Below, piece by piece: positions 33,845 through 45,620 of a DNA stretch of 64,000 nt. The translations under genes and the position numbers were made by a program. The stretch lies in the NCBI RefSeq assembly GCF_009730915.1, contig NC_052477.1:868001-932000 (forward strand), written 5' to 3'. The stretch comes from Dioscorea cayenensis subsp. rotundata (lineage: Eukaryota > Streptophyta > Magnoliopsida > Dioscoreales > Dioscoreaceae). The first letter of the stretch is position 1. Each line of letters opens with the position of its first letter. Under the pieces are notes generated by a model. It made no database searches. It worked only from the letters and a program-made list of their open reading frames with translations, and was not told the DNA's origin.

Positions 33845-35034
33845 ATTTTGCAAAAGTTATATACATGATAATGCTCACAACTACCCTTGTAAAGTCATGC
33901 TACATATGAATTTGATCAAAATCATTTGACAATATTGTTCTACTGTGTTTAAATTGTTTTGGTGGGAAGACATTCTCCCGCTTCTACAATGGATTGTATG
34001 AACATGATTCCAAGTATCACAATATTCAACTAGTCAAGATAACAGGCAACCAAAAAGCAAGATTTTATAATTGAAACGAAACCTTTTAGTGCTGAAAGGC
34101 TATATACTAGTGTCTAGTTGAGTTCAGGAAAGACCAAACTAAATAGAGATTACTAAACAGTTATAGAAACGGCATTCATGATCAAAGCATTGTCAATGGT
34201 AAAAATTTTGACAATAAATTAGTTTGAGTTGAATCTTAAGAGATCAATAACCATAAGCATCAGGATATAATATTTTAACAAATCAACAGGAAAGCAGTTT
34301 GAGATAATATTGTGCCTTAGTTGCTATAGTGCCCATGATATTCAGATAAAAAATCATGTGTTTATGAGATGTAATTTCAAGGCATAATAAAGCAGCGGTA
34401 GTTGCACATGTATTTTTAAATGGAGATGGCCAAGCAAACAGCAGCAGTATTGATTTTAGAAATCAATGAGCAGAAAGCTAACTGAAATTTGAGTTTAAAC
34501 TGACAATAGTAATATAAAATCATGAAAGATTTAAGCTAATGTGAAGATAACCAATTTTATATTATAGCTGCAGTTACAATGAAAGGCATAAAAACAATAT
34601 AATGGCTGAGCTATCATATCAAAAATAACAAGAGCGAGGTGGTGGCCAATTCCCACCACTGACCAATGGCTGCAAATACTGAATGAAACTGTAAAACAGT
34701 GCGCATTAGTGGATTTATTGCCAAATCATTGGAATGTAAATGATAAGTTTTAACCAGATTCAATAAGCATCAAACAGGAAGCAGTGTTTTCACAGAGGTT
34801 TAAAGATGGAAATCAGGATTATAGAGACTGATCAATGTGAAAGCATCAATAATAGTAAATCGCAGATGTTAGAGTCTCCCTAATAATATCTTCAGCCTAT
34901 ATCACAAGACACGGCATAATAACTAACATTACAAAGCCTTCTACTCAATAAAATTCAATCAAAATCTATAAATAGAGAAATATAATGCATCACAAATACC
35001 ACATGCGTGATTAATTTTCATTAACAACCAGCTG
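33845..35034. other. Intergenic region 3' of NLR3
   Basis: AT-rich unique-looking DNA with no coding signal or recognisable repeat; it contains the NLR3 3' flank. Confidence 0.5.
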
Positions 35035-35421
35035 ATGAAAACTGTTTCAACGGCTTCCCTCCGCAAGCTATTCGGTGTCTCTTCCAGCCCTCAGTCATTA
35101 AGGGTTGTAGAAGATATTTGGAATGAAGAAGAAGAAGACGACTCACAGCAGATGACCGAGACAAAGATAGGCTTGCTTTCAACTTCTTGGGCCAAGAAGC
35201 TCACTCTAATATGCTATTTGATTCTTCAGCTCGCTATGCTTCCCATTCTCCCGCAAGTTCTACAAATGTCAGCATGTCTGCATGCCTCAGCTTTGGCAAC
35301 TTGGCTGATGGCACTTGTCGCAAACCCAGATGGTACCAATGGGGCTTCACAGTTCCCCATTAATTGGCTGAGGTATATAAATAGAGAAATTGAACTGTGG
35401 CTCATCCTCAACTTCAGCTAA
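35035..35421 (+). CDS. Hypothetical 128-residue ORF with a hydrophobic segment
   Basis: The frame starts MKTVSTASLRKLFGVSSS, has an acidic stretch (NEEEEDDSQ) and a long hydrophobic part (LTLICYLILQLAMLPILPQ) that could be one or two membrane helices. A possible donor AG|GTATAT occurs at about 35370, so it might be a first exon continuing into the N gap. It does not resemble the known N-terminus of plastid S1. I do not recognise it, and it may be chance. Confidence 0.3.
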   Translation: MKTVSTASLRKLFGVSSSPQSLRVVEDIWNEEEEDDSQQMTETKIGLLSTSWAKKLTLICYLILQLAMLPILPQVLQMSACLHASALATWLMALVANPDGTNGASQFPINWLRYINREIELWLILNFS

Positions 35422-35490
35422 ACTGGATTGAAATGCCCAAGTCTCAAGGTACTTTTAGTAGTTGCACACGAAAAAGAATAAAATATGCAA

Positions 35491-36490
35491 NNNNNNNNNN
35501 NNNNNNNNNNNNNNNNNNNNNNNNNNNNNNNNNNNNNNNNNNNNNNNNNNNNNNNNNNNNNNNNNNNNNNNNNNNNNNNNNNNNNNNNNNNNNNNNNNNN
35601 NNNNNNNNNNNNNNNNNNNNNNNNNNNNNNNNNNNNNNNNNNNNNNNNNNNNNNNNNNNNNNNNNNNNNNNNNNNNNNNNNNNNNNNNNNNNNNNNNNNN
35701 NNNNNNNNNNNNNNNNNNNNNNNNNNNNNNNNNNNNNNNNNNNNNNNNNNNNNNNNNNNNNNNNNNNNNNNNNNNNNNNNNNNNNNNNNNNNNNNNNNNN
35801 NNNNNNNNNNNNNNNNNNNNNNNNNNNNNNNNNNNNNNNNNNNNNNNNNNNNNNNNNNNNNNNNNNNNNNNNNNNNNNNNNNNNNNNNNNNNNNNNNNNN
35901 NNNNNNNNNNNNNNNNNNNNNNNNNNNNNNNNNNNNNNNNNNNNNNNNNNNNNNNNNNNNNNNNNNNNNNNNNNNNNNNNNNNNNNNNNNNNNNNNNNNN
36001 NNNNNNNNNNNNNNNNNNNNNNNNNNNNNNNNNNNNNNNNNNNNNNNNNNNNNNNNNNNNNNNNNNNNNNNNNNNNNNNNNNNNNNNNNNNNNNNNNNNN
36101 NNNNNNNNNNNNNNNNNNNNNNNNNNNNNNNNNNNNNNNNNNNNNNNNNNNNNNNNNNNNNNNNNNNNNNNNNNNNNNNNNNNNNNNNNNNNNNNNNNNN
36201 NNNNNNNNNNNNNNNNNNNNNNNNNNNNNNNNNNNNNNNNNNNNNNNNNNNNNNNNNNNNNNNNNNNNNNNNNNNNNNNNNNNNNNNNNNNNNNNNNNNN
36301 NNNNNNNNNNNNNNNNNNNNNNNNNNNNNNNNNNNNNNNNNNNNNNNNNNNNNNNNNNNNNNNNNNNNNNNNNNNNNNNNNNNNNNNNNNNNNNNNNNNN
36401 NNNNNNNNNNNNNNNNNNNNNNNNNNNNNNNNNNNNNNNNNNNNNNNNNNNNNNNNNNNNNNNNNNNNNNNNNNNNNNNNNNNNNNNNNN
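35491..36490. other. Assembly gap of exactly 1000 N
   Basis: A round-number run of N, so the true size is unknown. The 5' exons of the downstream RPS1 gene must lie in it. Confidence 1.
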
Positions 36491-36661
36491 GTCAAGTAGT
36501 GATTGCTTGTTCTTAGTTAGCTAACAAAAACCAGTTTTCAGTGAGCATTTGGGTGTATGATTTTATCATGTTCTTTTCATCACTTTGTCAGATAATGTAC
36601 AACTTCATTTTGCTTGAAAAGTAGCAAGTATTTTCTAGATTGATTCCTGGCTTTTTTCCAG

Positions 36662-38172
36662 GTTAAAGGAACAGTTTTTATGACCGATAACGGTGGCGCA
36701 GTTGTTGACATCATAGCAAAAGCTTCGGCATCCTTGCCTGTCCAAGAGGCCTGTATTCATAGAATTAAGCATGTATCAGAGGCCGGCATATATCCAGGAT
36801 TGGTTGAAGAGTTTGTTATAATTGGTGAGAAGCCTTCTGATGATAGCTTGATTTTAAGTTTGCGGGCAATACAGTATGATCTTGCATGGGAAAGGTGTCG
36901 ACAGCTCCAGGCTGAAGACGTTGTTGTGAAGGGTAAGGTGGGAATCCTATACTCTCGTATCTCTTCTTTTTCAATACAATCTTGCAGGTTATTATTATTT
37001 TCTCGACCAAGATAAATATGCAAGCGAAACTCCTACAAATCTAACCATTTGTCACGCATTATTTTAGCTTATGTGCCACTTAATTATCGGCTGTCTGTTC
37101 ACTGTCTAAATTTATGATTTTTCTGTACCACAGGTTGTAGGGGGAAATAAAGGAGGTGTGGTGGCGGTCGTGGAAGGCCTTCGTGGTTTTGTTCCATTTT
37201 CACAAATCTCTACGGTTAATTCTTTGTTTTGGCTTATCTGTTATTGCTATTATCACTTCTCTTGGTTTGTGTTATTAATCGACTAGTGCTTGAGTATTGC
37301 TGTATTTTTCTAAACCAGAAATCAACTGCCGAAGAACTCATCGATAAAGAGCTGCCTCTGAAATTTGTAGAGGTTGATGAGGAACAATCAAGACTGGTAC
37401 TTAGCAACCGCAAGGCTATGGCTGATAGTCAGGCTCAGCTCGGAATTGGATCGGTTGTCCTTGGAACAGTACAGAGTTTGAAACCATATGGTGCCTTTAT
37501 CGACATTGGCGGGATTAATGGTCTTCTCCATGTTAGCCAGATTAGTCATGACCGAGTTTCTGACATTTCAACCGTACTTCAACCCGGTGACACCCTCAAG
37601 GTTACTTGAACTACAAAACTTAGTTCTCGACTTTGGTTTTCAATCTATTTTTCGTCTGAGCTTATGTTTCTCTGTCCAAAGGTGATGATATTAAGCCATG
37701 ATCGGGAAAGAGGCCGAGTGAGTCTTTCAACAAAGAAGCTCGAACCAACACCCGGTGACATGATTCGTAATCCTAAACTCGTGTTTGAAAAAGTAAGTAA
37801 ATCTAGTTTTACAACTCATGGTCACAAGTTTAATAAACACATTTTTTCTCATCAAATTGAATGGTTTCAGGCCGACGAGATGGCTCAGACTTTCCGACAG
37901 AGAATTGCTCAAGCAGAGGCAATGGCACGAGCCGACATGTTGAGATTTCAGCCAGAGGTATGCTTATCTTCTTAAAACACTTGAGTTAACCAATGAACTT
38001 GATCTGAAACATTGAATTGTTTGTGTTGATCTCCATTGGCCTTGCAATGCAGAGCGGATTAAGTCTTAGCTCAGACGGGATTCTCGGCCCACTTACGCCG
38101 GACTTACCAGCCGAAGGACTGGATTTATCTGATATTCCCCCAGCAGAAGAAGAAGCAGCTTACAGCGAATAG
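36662..38172 (+). CDS. RPS1: Plastid 30S ribosomal protein S1 (3' part; 5' exons in the gap)
   Basis: Plastid homologue of bacterial S1, which binds mRNA at the chloroplast 30S subunit. Six exons are visible: 36662-36937, 37134-37214, 37319-37600, 37682-37792, 37871-37957, 38053-38172, all with GT-AG borders and a continuous frame. Three S1 repeats: [37 protein letters not shown]; and [20 protein letters not shown], which ends GLLHVSQIS. The C-terminus carries the family signature [33 protein letters not shown] and [11 protein letters not shown], then an acidic end. Sequence known for the angiosperm protein matches almost residue for residue. Missing are the transit peptide and the start of S1 repeat 1, presumably lost in the 1000-N gap. 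Confidence 0.95.
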
Positions 38173-38639
38173 AATATTGTCGAATTTTTTGTATCTGTTA
38201 TCAATTCAAACTTGTTTGCAGAGGAGATAAAATGTCAAAAAGTGTTCTCAGTACATGAATATGTAACCATGATGAACATGTTTGCAGGTTTGCAAGCATT
38301 GCTCATGAAGTGTAGTTTTTGTTGATTTGGTTTCACATTCTCTGAATTTTTCCTCTTTGATATGTAAATTTTTTTGTGAAGTTTTCTCATTTTAAATCAA
38401 ATATAATATTTTTTTAATAAATGATATAATAATTTAAAAAAAAAAAATCATATAACAAAGTTAAATACATAGTTTAATATGTTTATATATATATATATAT
38501 ATGGAAATATGTACTTTAATAGGGGTATATGTGAAATTTCCTCATTGAGCTAATTGGGCTCTTCTTCTCATCGTCCTCTCTGGGATCCGAAATCGAGATC
38601 GAGAGAGAGAGAGAGAGAGAAGAGGATCGTTGGAGCGAG
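38173..38639. other. Intergenic region between RPS1 and ECH
   Basis: RPS1 3' UTR, a (TA)n run at about 38487-38503, then the ECH 5' UTR with a (GA)n tract at 38601-38620. No other gene is seen. Confidence 0.6.
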
Positions 38640-40881
38640 ATGGAACGAATCCAGGTATGGAATTCATCGCATAGATCGAATTAGTATTCGAATCTATCTA
38701 GGGCTTTGGCTTCTTGCATCGATTGCCATTTTAAGGCCGTGATTTCATGAATTTAGGGCTGATTTTTTCTTTTTTTTGTTATATTTTGTGAATTATTGCG
38801 AAATAGGGATTAATATTGTCAGATTTGGGTTTCATTTGATGGATCTAGGTAGAGATTTGTGTTTTCTCATTTTTTTTTTATTGATTTTGTAGCCACCGGT
38901 GGAGAATTATGCGAATCCAAAGACGTGCTTTTTTCATGTTCTATTCAAGGTGATTTTTTTAATGGCCTGTTTTGTTTGGATTCGAGTGAGTTTTTCTCTG
39001 ATTTTTGGCATTTGTGGATGGTTATTAGGCTGGGGCTTTGGCGTTCTACATCCTCTCGGCGCTGTTCTTTAACAGCTTTGTGATCATTTTTGTGGTTACC
39101 GTGCTGCTTGCGGCCTTCGATTTTTGGGTGGTGAAGAATGTGAGTGGAAGGATATTGGTTGGGTTGAGGTGGTGGAATGAGATTAATGAGCAAGGAGAGA
39201 GTGTTTGGAAATTTGAATGCTTGGATCAAGAGGTCTGATTTGCGTTTACTTTTAATCAGGAGCTGAGTTTTATTGTCACTTTGATTGTGGAAATATATTC
39301 TCTATGCATCAAATGCTTGACCTTTTTGTATGTTTCAGTCTCTTGCTAGGATGAACAAGAAAGATTCATGGCTATTCTGGTGGACTCTTTATCTCACGGT
39401 AAGTGCATGGAGAACTTTTGTAGCATTTCATCTGCATGGGCAATGCATCATTTATGCTGTATTTCTATACATACATGAATGATGTTTAGAGAATTTGCAT
39501 ATTAATAAATCAAATGCATTCATCAAGTGATATTTTTTTTAATGTTTGTCTCTTTAACTTAGAGATACTTGGACTCACTTTCTTTGTTTGTTTGTAAATG
39601 CATGAATACATCATTGTATGCATTCTCTTGTTTACATAAGTCTACTAGTGGATGATTTGGATTCTTGAGCAGTTACCTGCCTGTTAATTGATTTATTTGT
39701 TGTAGTTATTTGTTATGAGTATATTTTGATGATGCAGGCTGTTGCTTGGATATTCCTTGGGATATTTTCTCTCATAAGGTTTCAGGCCGATTACCTGCTG
39801 GTTGTTGGAGTTTGTTTGAGCCTCAGTGTTGCAAACATTATTGGTTTCACTAAATGCCGTAAAGGTAAATTATTTTCTCTTTTTGGTTCCTACTGGCAGA
39901 CGCCAGAATTTTCTAAAAATCAAGTATTCTATCCTGTTTCAATTATATGTGGTCTCTATGATCTTGAAAATGGCTTTTCTTGACAATTGTCTCAATATTG
40001 TATGGCTAGTCGTCTATTGAAAAGATTTTGATCATGTTTTGTTTATGCAATATGGCCACAATAATCTCAAGGTATTGCTCCCTTCAAACTAGCCTTTTCC
40101 TTTGTCAACCTACCAAATAGTGAACCATTTACACTATCATTAACCTTTCTAAACTTGTAATCTATCAAGGATAATCTTTATGTGTGTCAATTAACCTCTT
40201 CGATATTGCTGTCTAATACCTTTTGTTCCCTTGACTCGGAAAAGGAAGGAAACCTACTTTCTTGGTCACCAAAAATTGGGAGTTACACCATGCAGACATT
40301 TGGAAGTGGCAGTGGGTGCATGTGTTTCTTTATGCTACTTGCTTTTTATTTCTAGCCAATTGTTACAGTTTCCATAACACCAATTCTTAATTGTTTAAAG
40401 ACCCATTTGTGGGTTTTCTTTAGATTACCGATATTCTATGCAGCAATAGTAGCTGATGAAACTCAGCTCTGTATATACTTATAAAAGTCTCTTAGATCTG
40501 ATACCTTGAAGGAAGTCAGGACCTAATTTTGCTTCATTCATGATTCAACATTCATTAGAATAGCATTCAATACATCTTGAAGTTTATCATGTTAGCCTTT
40601 TACCTAATACTGTTTCCAACCCCTGATGTGCTTAGCTGAACATGAAAAGCTAAGACCACTTGATGAACGTTTTAGCTCTTAATTTTGGTTTCTTTTCTTA
40701 CTTCCATTGTTTTGATCCACTCAATTCTTTTTCCCCGTTTTATTTTTGTTAGCTGATAAACCGGCATAATTATTTCCTCTTGAATTGTACAGATGCCAAG
40801 AAACAGATTCAGCAATTTGCAACGCAAACCATTGCGTCACGGTTTAGCTCAACAGTACAGGCTGCATTCAGTGTCGTCTGA
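38640..40881 (+). CDS. ECH: Golgi/TGN membrane protein ECHIDNA (TVP23 family)
   Basis: TVP23-family protein of the trans-Golgi network; Arabidopsis ECHIDNA acts with YIP4 proteins in secretion of cell-wall polysaccharides and in cell elongation. Six exons: 38640-38654 (MERIQ), 38893-38949, 39029-39232, 39339-39398, 39738-39864, 40793-40881, all GT-AG and in phase, giving about 183 residues as in the family. Signatures seen: ENYANPKTCFFHVLFK, AFYILSALFFNSFVIIF, DFWVVKNVSGRILVGLRWWN, SLARMNKKDSWLFWWTLYL, SLIRFQADYLLVVGVCLSL and the C-terminal KKQIQQFATQTIASRFSST. Four hydrophobic segments are visible. The 5-codon first exon makes the start easy to miss. Confidence 0.95.
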
Positions 40882-41925
40882 GAGCGTCGTCTGAGAAGTG
40901 CTGGAAAATACAAAGAAGGGCAGAGTGTAGATAGTCATTATTGAGTTGGCATCATCTTATCATGCTTTGTTCACATCGTCATTATATTTCAGTCTCTCAT
41001 GTATGATTTAAGTATGTTTTGCTACACTATCTTGTGGTGACTTTTTTACCATCTCTTAACTCACAATGTGATGGCAACCTACAGATTAGATTGAAGAACA
41101 TTGTTTTTCTACACTTTTTCTTTGAGTATATTCATGTCTTAGAACGATTTTGGTTACCTCCAGTTTGTAAACAAAAGGCTTCACAAAGGATTTCTTTTTC
41201 TTTTCCTTTTTAATAAACACATGAAAGTATTTATGAATGTTTACAGTGTATCTCTAGCATCAAGCTTATCCAAGCATCCTCAATGGGGTAAAATCAAACA
41301 AATACATAGCTTTAAGTTTCTAGTGGTTGAGATTTTGATGCTGTCAAGACTGATACTATATCTTTCCTTGTGCATGAATAAATAGACAACCCGGTTAATT
41401 GTACACATCGCATTGGTTATGATACAACATAGAATAGATTTTGAACTCAGTTGCTGGAACACAGCCTGTTACCGCATTTGTCGTCAATCTTTTCGTATCA
41501 ACAAGCCATAACACCCACTAACCTGGAAAAGAAAAACAAGATAAGCATCATAAAATTCACAAATTGATCATCCTAAGAACTTCAATACTTAATCTGCACA
41601 ACCCAGATGAGAGGAAAAAAAAAAGTGCAAAAAACACAGGTTTTAAATCAAAATGAATCACAAAAGTCAGAATCATAAATTAAAAGACTGATGAGAACAT
41701 GTCTGCCAATATGAATAAGCATTATTTAATAGTCAATAGCTCTTTTAATACCTTCAATGCGAAAGTTAAATTAGATTCAAGAACGATGTACAATGTTGTC
41801 TGTCTTCATTGTGTTAAATCTTAAAGTTAATCTGAAAATTGATGAAAATGGATGTTGATCTGAAAGTTTAAGCAGCTTTTGCAACAGTAATCATACCTCT
41901 TTGAGGGCTCAACCACCGACACGTT
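40882..41925. other. Convergent 3' flanks of ECH and the PPR gene
   Basis: 3' UTR-type sequence; no gene or repeat was recognised. Confidence 0.5.
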
Positions 41926-43911
41926 CTACAACTTCATTGCATTGATCGGTCTTTCACGAACTACTTCATCGAGAGTAAACCCCTTGCTCATCATATGCTC
42001 CCAAAGTTTATCAGCCAGCTCAATCTCTCCTCCTTTTAATAGTCCTCTGACTAACAATTTATATGTCTCATTATCGGGAGGTACACCTCTGGCATACATA
42101 TCATGATACAGATTCATAGCTTCATGATGCCTTGATGCACTGAAGAGTCCATTAATGAGAGCACGGTATGAAGCATTATCAGGAGAGATTCCCCTCTGAA
42201 TCATGCCGGTAAAGTAGCTGCGAGCCTGTTCTACTCGGCCTTCCTTGTACAAATGGTGCACCATAGTGGTATATGCATGAACATTTGGAACTACACCAGC
42301 CTTAAGCATCTGTTCAAAGAGTTCCTCAGCATGATGAGATTCTCTTGCTCTAAAAGACCCTTTAATCAAAGTGCAATACGTCACCGCATCTGGAGTGATA
42401 CCCTTATTAACCATATTCTTGAACAGATTGTGTGCAATTCTCATCTTACCCACCCTACATACTGCTTCAATCAAAGTATTGCAAGAAACGACATCAAAAA
42501 GCCCTTTAATCTCCATCTTGTTCACTATTAAAGCATATGCCTTGTCAAGCTTGTTAGACTTGCAAAATCCTTTCAAAAGCTGGTTGTAACTGTGTCGGTC
42601 GGGACTTATGCCATTTATTTTCATCTTTCTCATCTGATTCTCCGCTTCATCCAGCATACTGTTGTCACAGTAATAATTAAGAAGTATGTTGAATGTAAAC
42701 AAATCCGGCTTGTGCCCATTCCTTCCCATGAATGAAACTATATTTTCGGCCTTTTCAACCATACCAGCCCTACAAAATCCACTGACCAAAGCATTATAAA
42801 TTGAAGTACTTGGTTCCACTTTACACTTTATCATTCCCATAACAATGTCATAAGCTTCATAAACCTTCCCATTATCACACAAACTAAAAACTAATGTACC
42901 ACCTGCAACACAATCCAGGCCAATCCCCCGCTTCACCATTTTATCCCAAAGCTCCTCTGCATCTGAAAAGTTTTTGATATTACACAAGCCATTCATGATT
43001 GTTGTAAATGTAACTACATCAGGTTCTCTTCCTTTCTGAATCATAGTACACAACAACTTCATAGCAGTATCTAATTTATGCTCCTTGCATAAGGAATTCA
43101 AATATATGTTGTAGGCCCAAATATCTGGGACAGACCTGATCTTATTCATATCCTTTAAGAGAGTTTCAACAAAGCTGAGATTATTTACTTTACACAAACC
43201 ACATATGAATCTAGAGTATGTGAATGCATTCAAAGAGAATCCTTGTCCGACCATTTTATAGTAGTAATGTATTGCCAAATCAAAACAGCTATTGTGAATC
43301 AGCACGCCAATGAATTTATTGTAGTCTACACTAAAAACGCGACAACCTGAATGTATCATCTCATTGAAGATTTGAATTGCTTTATCGATCATACCGGCTC
43401 TAACATAACCTGATATAAGAATGCGATATACAGAACGATGCAATGAGAAACCATTACTTCTGATTCTCCTCAAAAAATTTGACAAGAGGTCAAAATTGTG
43501 ATCTTTCAACAGCAAGCAAATAATGGACTGGACAGTGAAGTGATCATGTTTGAAACCTGACTGAGTTTCCGCCCACACATAGAAATGGAAACCCATTTCA
43601 GAATCTGACAAGCTTTTCAACACTTGATTAACAATGTAGGAGTTCAACACAATGTTGAGCCTCTGTAACTCCATCTCAACAGATTCAGACCATGCATCAC
43701 ACTGCAGAGCTCTTCTAAGTTTAGAAGCCGACTCAACATACAATGCAGTTTGTGGTTTGAATATCTCTGAAAGATTTCTATTGTTTCCAGAAGAGAAAAA
43801 GCAAACTAATTTGACACGGATTTTGGAAGCAAAGTAAAGACTTTGGCAACGAAAGGAGCTTAAAATAAAGGATTTCGAAGACCCAGTAATTCTGGGAGCA
43901 TACCAAATCAT
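41926..43911 (-). CDS. P-type pentatricopeptide repeat (PPR) protein, probably mitochondrial
   Basis: Organelle RNA-binding protein; the RNA target cannot be read from the sequence. One uninterrupted exon. The frame is open upstream to 44013, with Mets at 43989, 43953 and 43911. I prefer 43911 because what follows (MIWYAPRITGSSKSFILSSF, then basic, Ser-rich and acid-free) is a good mitochondrial presequence; this gives about 661 residues. From about residue 150 on there are some 14 tandem 35-residue repeats, for example PDVVTFTTIMNGLCNIKNFS, PDLFTFNILLNYYCDNSMLD and PDAVTYCTLIKGSFRARESH. No E, DYW or SMR domain follows, so it is a pure P-class protein. It is convergent with ECH. Confidence 0.9.
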   Translation of the reverse strand: MIWYAPRITGSSKSFILSSFRCQSLYFASKIRVKLVCFFSSGNNRNLSEIFKPQTALYVESASKLRRALQCDAWSESVEMELQRLNIVLNSYIVNQVLKSLSDSEMGFHFYVWAETQSGFKHDHFTVQSIICLLLKDHNFDLLSNFLRRIRSNGFSLHRSVYRILISGYVRAGMIDKAIQIFNEMIHSGCRVFSVDYNKFIGVLIHNSCFDLAIHYYYKMVGQGFSLNAFTYSRFICGLCKVNNLSFVETLLKDMNKIRSVPDIWAYNIYLNSLCKEHKLDTAMKLLCTMIQKGREPDVVTFTTIMNGLCNIKNFSDAEELWDKMVKRGIGLDCVAGGTLVFSLCDNGKVYEAYDIVMGMIKCKVEPSTSIYNALVSGFCRAGMVEKAENIVSFMGRNGHKPDLFTFNILLNYYCDNSMLDEAENQMRKMKINGISPDRHSYNQLLKGFCKSNKLDKAYALIVNKMEIKGLFDVVSCNTLIEAVCRVGKMRIAHNLFKNMVNKGITPDAVTYCTLIKGSFRARESHHAEELFEQMLKAGVVPNVHAYTTMVHHLYKEGRVEQARSYFTGMIQRGISPDNASYRALINGLFSASRHHEAMNLYHDMYARGVPPDNETYKLLVRGLLKGGEIELADKLWEHMMSKGFTLDEVVRERPINAMKL

Positions 43912-44013
43912 CTGCTCACTAAAGACATTAAGTTGTATTTTTCTAATACGCATATCGTCGAACAGATCATCGACATCAATCAAACACATACCACACTGAT
44001 TCCCTTCATACAA

Positions 44014-45050
44014 AATGAGATCTTTACTGCATTCTAATGATCAAAACCAGAATCCAACCACGCGAATGAAAGCAAAACAGCGAGAACATCAAGTACCTTC
44101 TCCGAAGCGAAGAAGAGACCAACCTAATTCTCACCGTTCCAGGAATCAAATAAGAAGTAGAGAACGGAAACAAAGGTTGAAATCAAGCACCAATCATTCA
44201 GCCGAATAGCAAAGATTTGAGCTTTATTTTCTTTGGGGAATATCGTCGAACAGTTGATCGGCCTCAGAGAAGGTTGGTAATGGCGTTGAGGCGGTGTGTT
44301 TCGGAGGAGAGTGTTGGGTTTGCGGATCCGTGAACGAGTATAAATGGATTCGGATCCGGAACCTGATCCGAAACCGATAAGCTTGTAGGATCCGATAGGC
44401 TTACTTGTATAGATGAACGGCTGTGATATCATGTATTGGTGATTTTACTGTATAACACTTGTTTTTTTAGATAAACCCCTCGAATTGTTGATAATTATGT
44501 ACTCTTTTAATTATAAGGTTACTTGAATAGATTTTGTGATTTATAAAAATACAAAATTAATTATGTGGAATTTTCCTATTAATTCCAACATTTTTAGAAT
44601 CTAATTTTAATAATTTTAATCTTTTATAAGATGGCCAACTTATAAAACTCAAAATATTTTAACTGGAACTTAACTTTGTATTAAACTTGCTTTGTTCAAA
44701 CTTTGCACCAACTTTTGACCTCTCAAGCTCTGTTTAAAATTAAATAAATTATAAATGGTAATAATATTAACTATAAATAACACATTATTTACATTCTAAT
44801 ATATGTATACTATGGTAGTGTATGTTTCGTGGTTTCAAATACCACATTCAAAAATCCTTTGTTTGTTTGGTTTGAGAGATTTTAAAATATTAAGATAAAA
44901 CCAATTTCTCTTACGGATGTATGTGGACTTACATCCAAATTGAGCATAGATCAAAATTCAGGAAGTTAAAAATCTTTAGATGATGTATATATATATATAT
45001 ATGCATATACATAATAATATATATGCATATATATATATACACATATATAC
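44014..45050. other. PPR 5' flank and AT-rich intergenic DNA
   Basis: Short frames here have no recognisable product. (TA)n runs lie at about 44986-45050. No gene is seen. Confidence 0.5.
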
Positions 45051-45386
45051 ATATGACGCTTAATCTTCTACGGACGTCCTTAGATATATAATCTAAGCAT
45101 GTTGATTATTAGCCCTTGGATCATAAATCAACGATCACGATCATTCACAGGTATACTTTTACTATACTTATGAATAGTAACATAATGAAAAGTGGGATGC
45201 ACAGTATTTTGATTTAAACCGTAGATCACTATCGTAATAGTTTCTGAATCAATCTCAACCATCCAAGTTGGACACCAGACCAACCCGATGGGAGACCGTA
45301 CAGTGGTTTGGCACTATTTATGTTACTGTTCACTAAATTCTTTATTCCTGTCTCTCTCCTCTCAATTCTCTCTCAAACTTTTGTTT

Positions 45387-45418
45387 ATCTGGGGACGTTA
45401 CTGCGAACGTCCCCAGAT
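45387..45418. other. Perfect 13-bp hairpin
   Basis: ATCTGGGGACGTT and its exact complement AACGTCCCCAGAT are separated by a 6-base loop (ACTGCG). This may be a foldback transposon end. Confidence 0.85.
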
Positions 45419-45419
45419 G

Positions 45420-45620
45420 ATATTTGCACTATACATATACATATACAAAAATATATACATATATACATATATATATACACACACATGCACATACATATAT
45501 GCATATATACACATACATATATTTATACACATATATACATATATATAAACATACATAGGTATTTTTTTACACACACATCATATATATATACACACATATA
45601 CATACACTTATACATATGTG
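45420..45620. repeat. Compound (ATAC/ATATAC)n microsatellite
   Basis: About 200 bp of imperfect acatatac/atatacat repeats. The open frames over it are low-complexity artefacts. Confidence 0.9.

Noticed and set aside
43912-44013. Longer PPR start at 43989 or at the TTG at 44013
   Set aside because: The acidic, Cys-containing extension does not look like a targeting signal, whereas the sequence after 43911 does.
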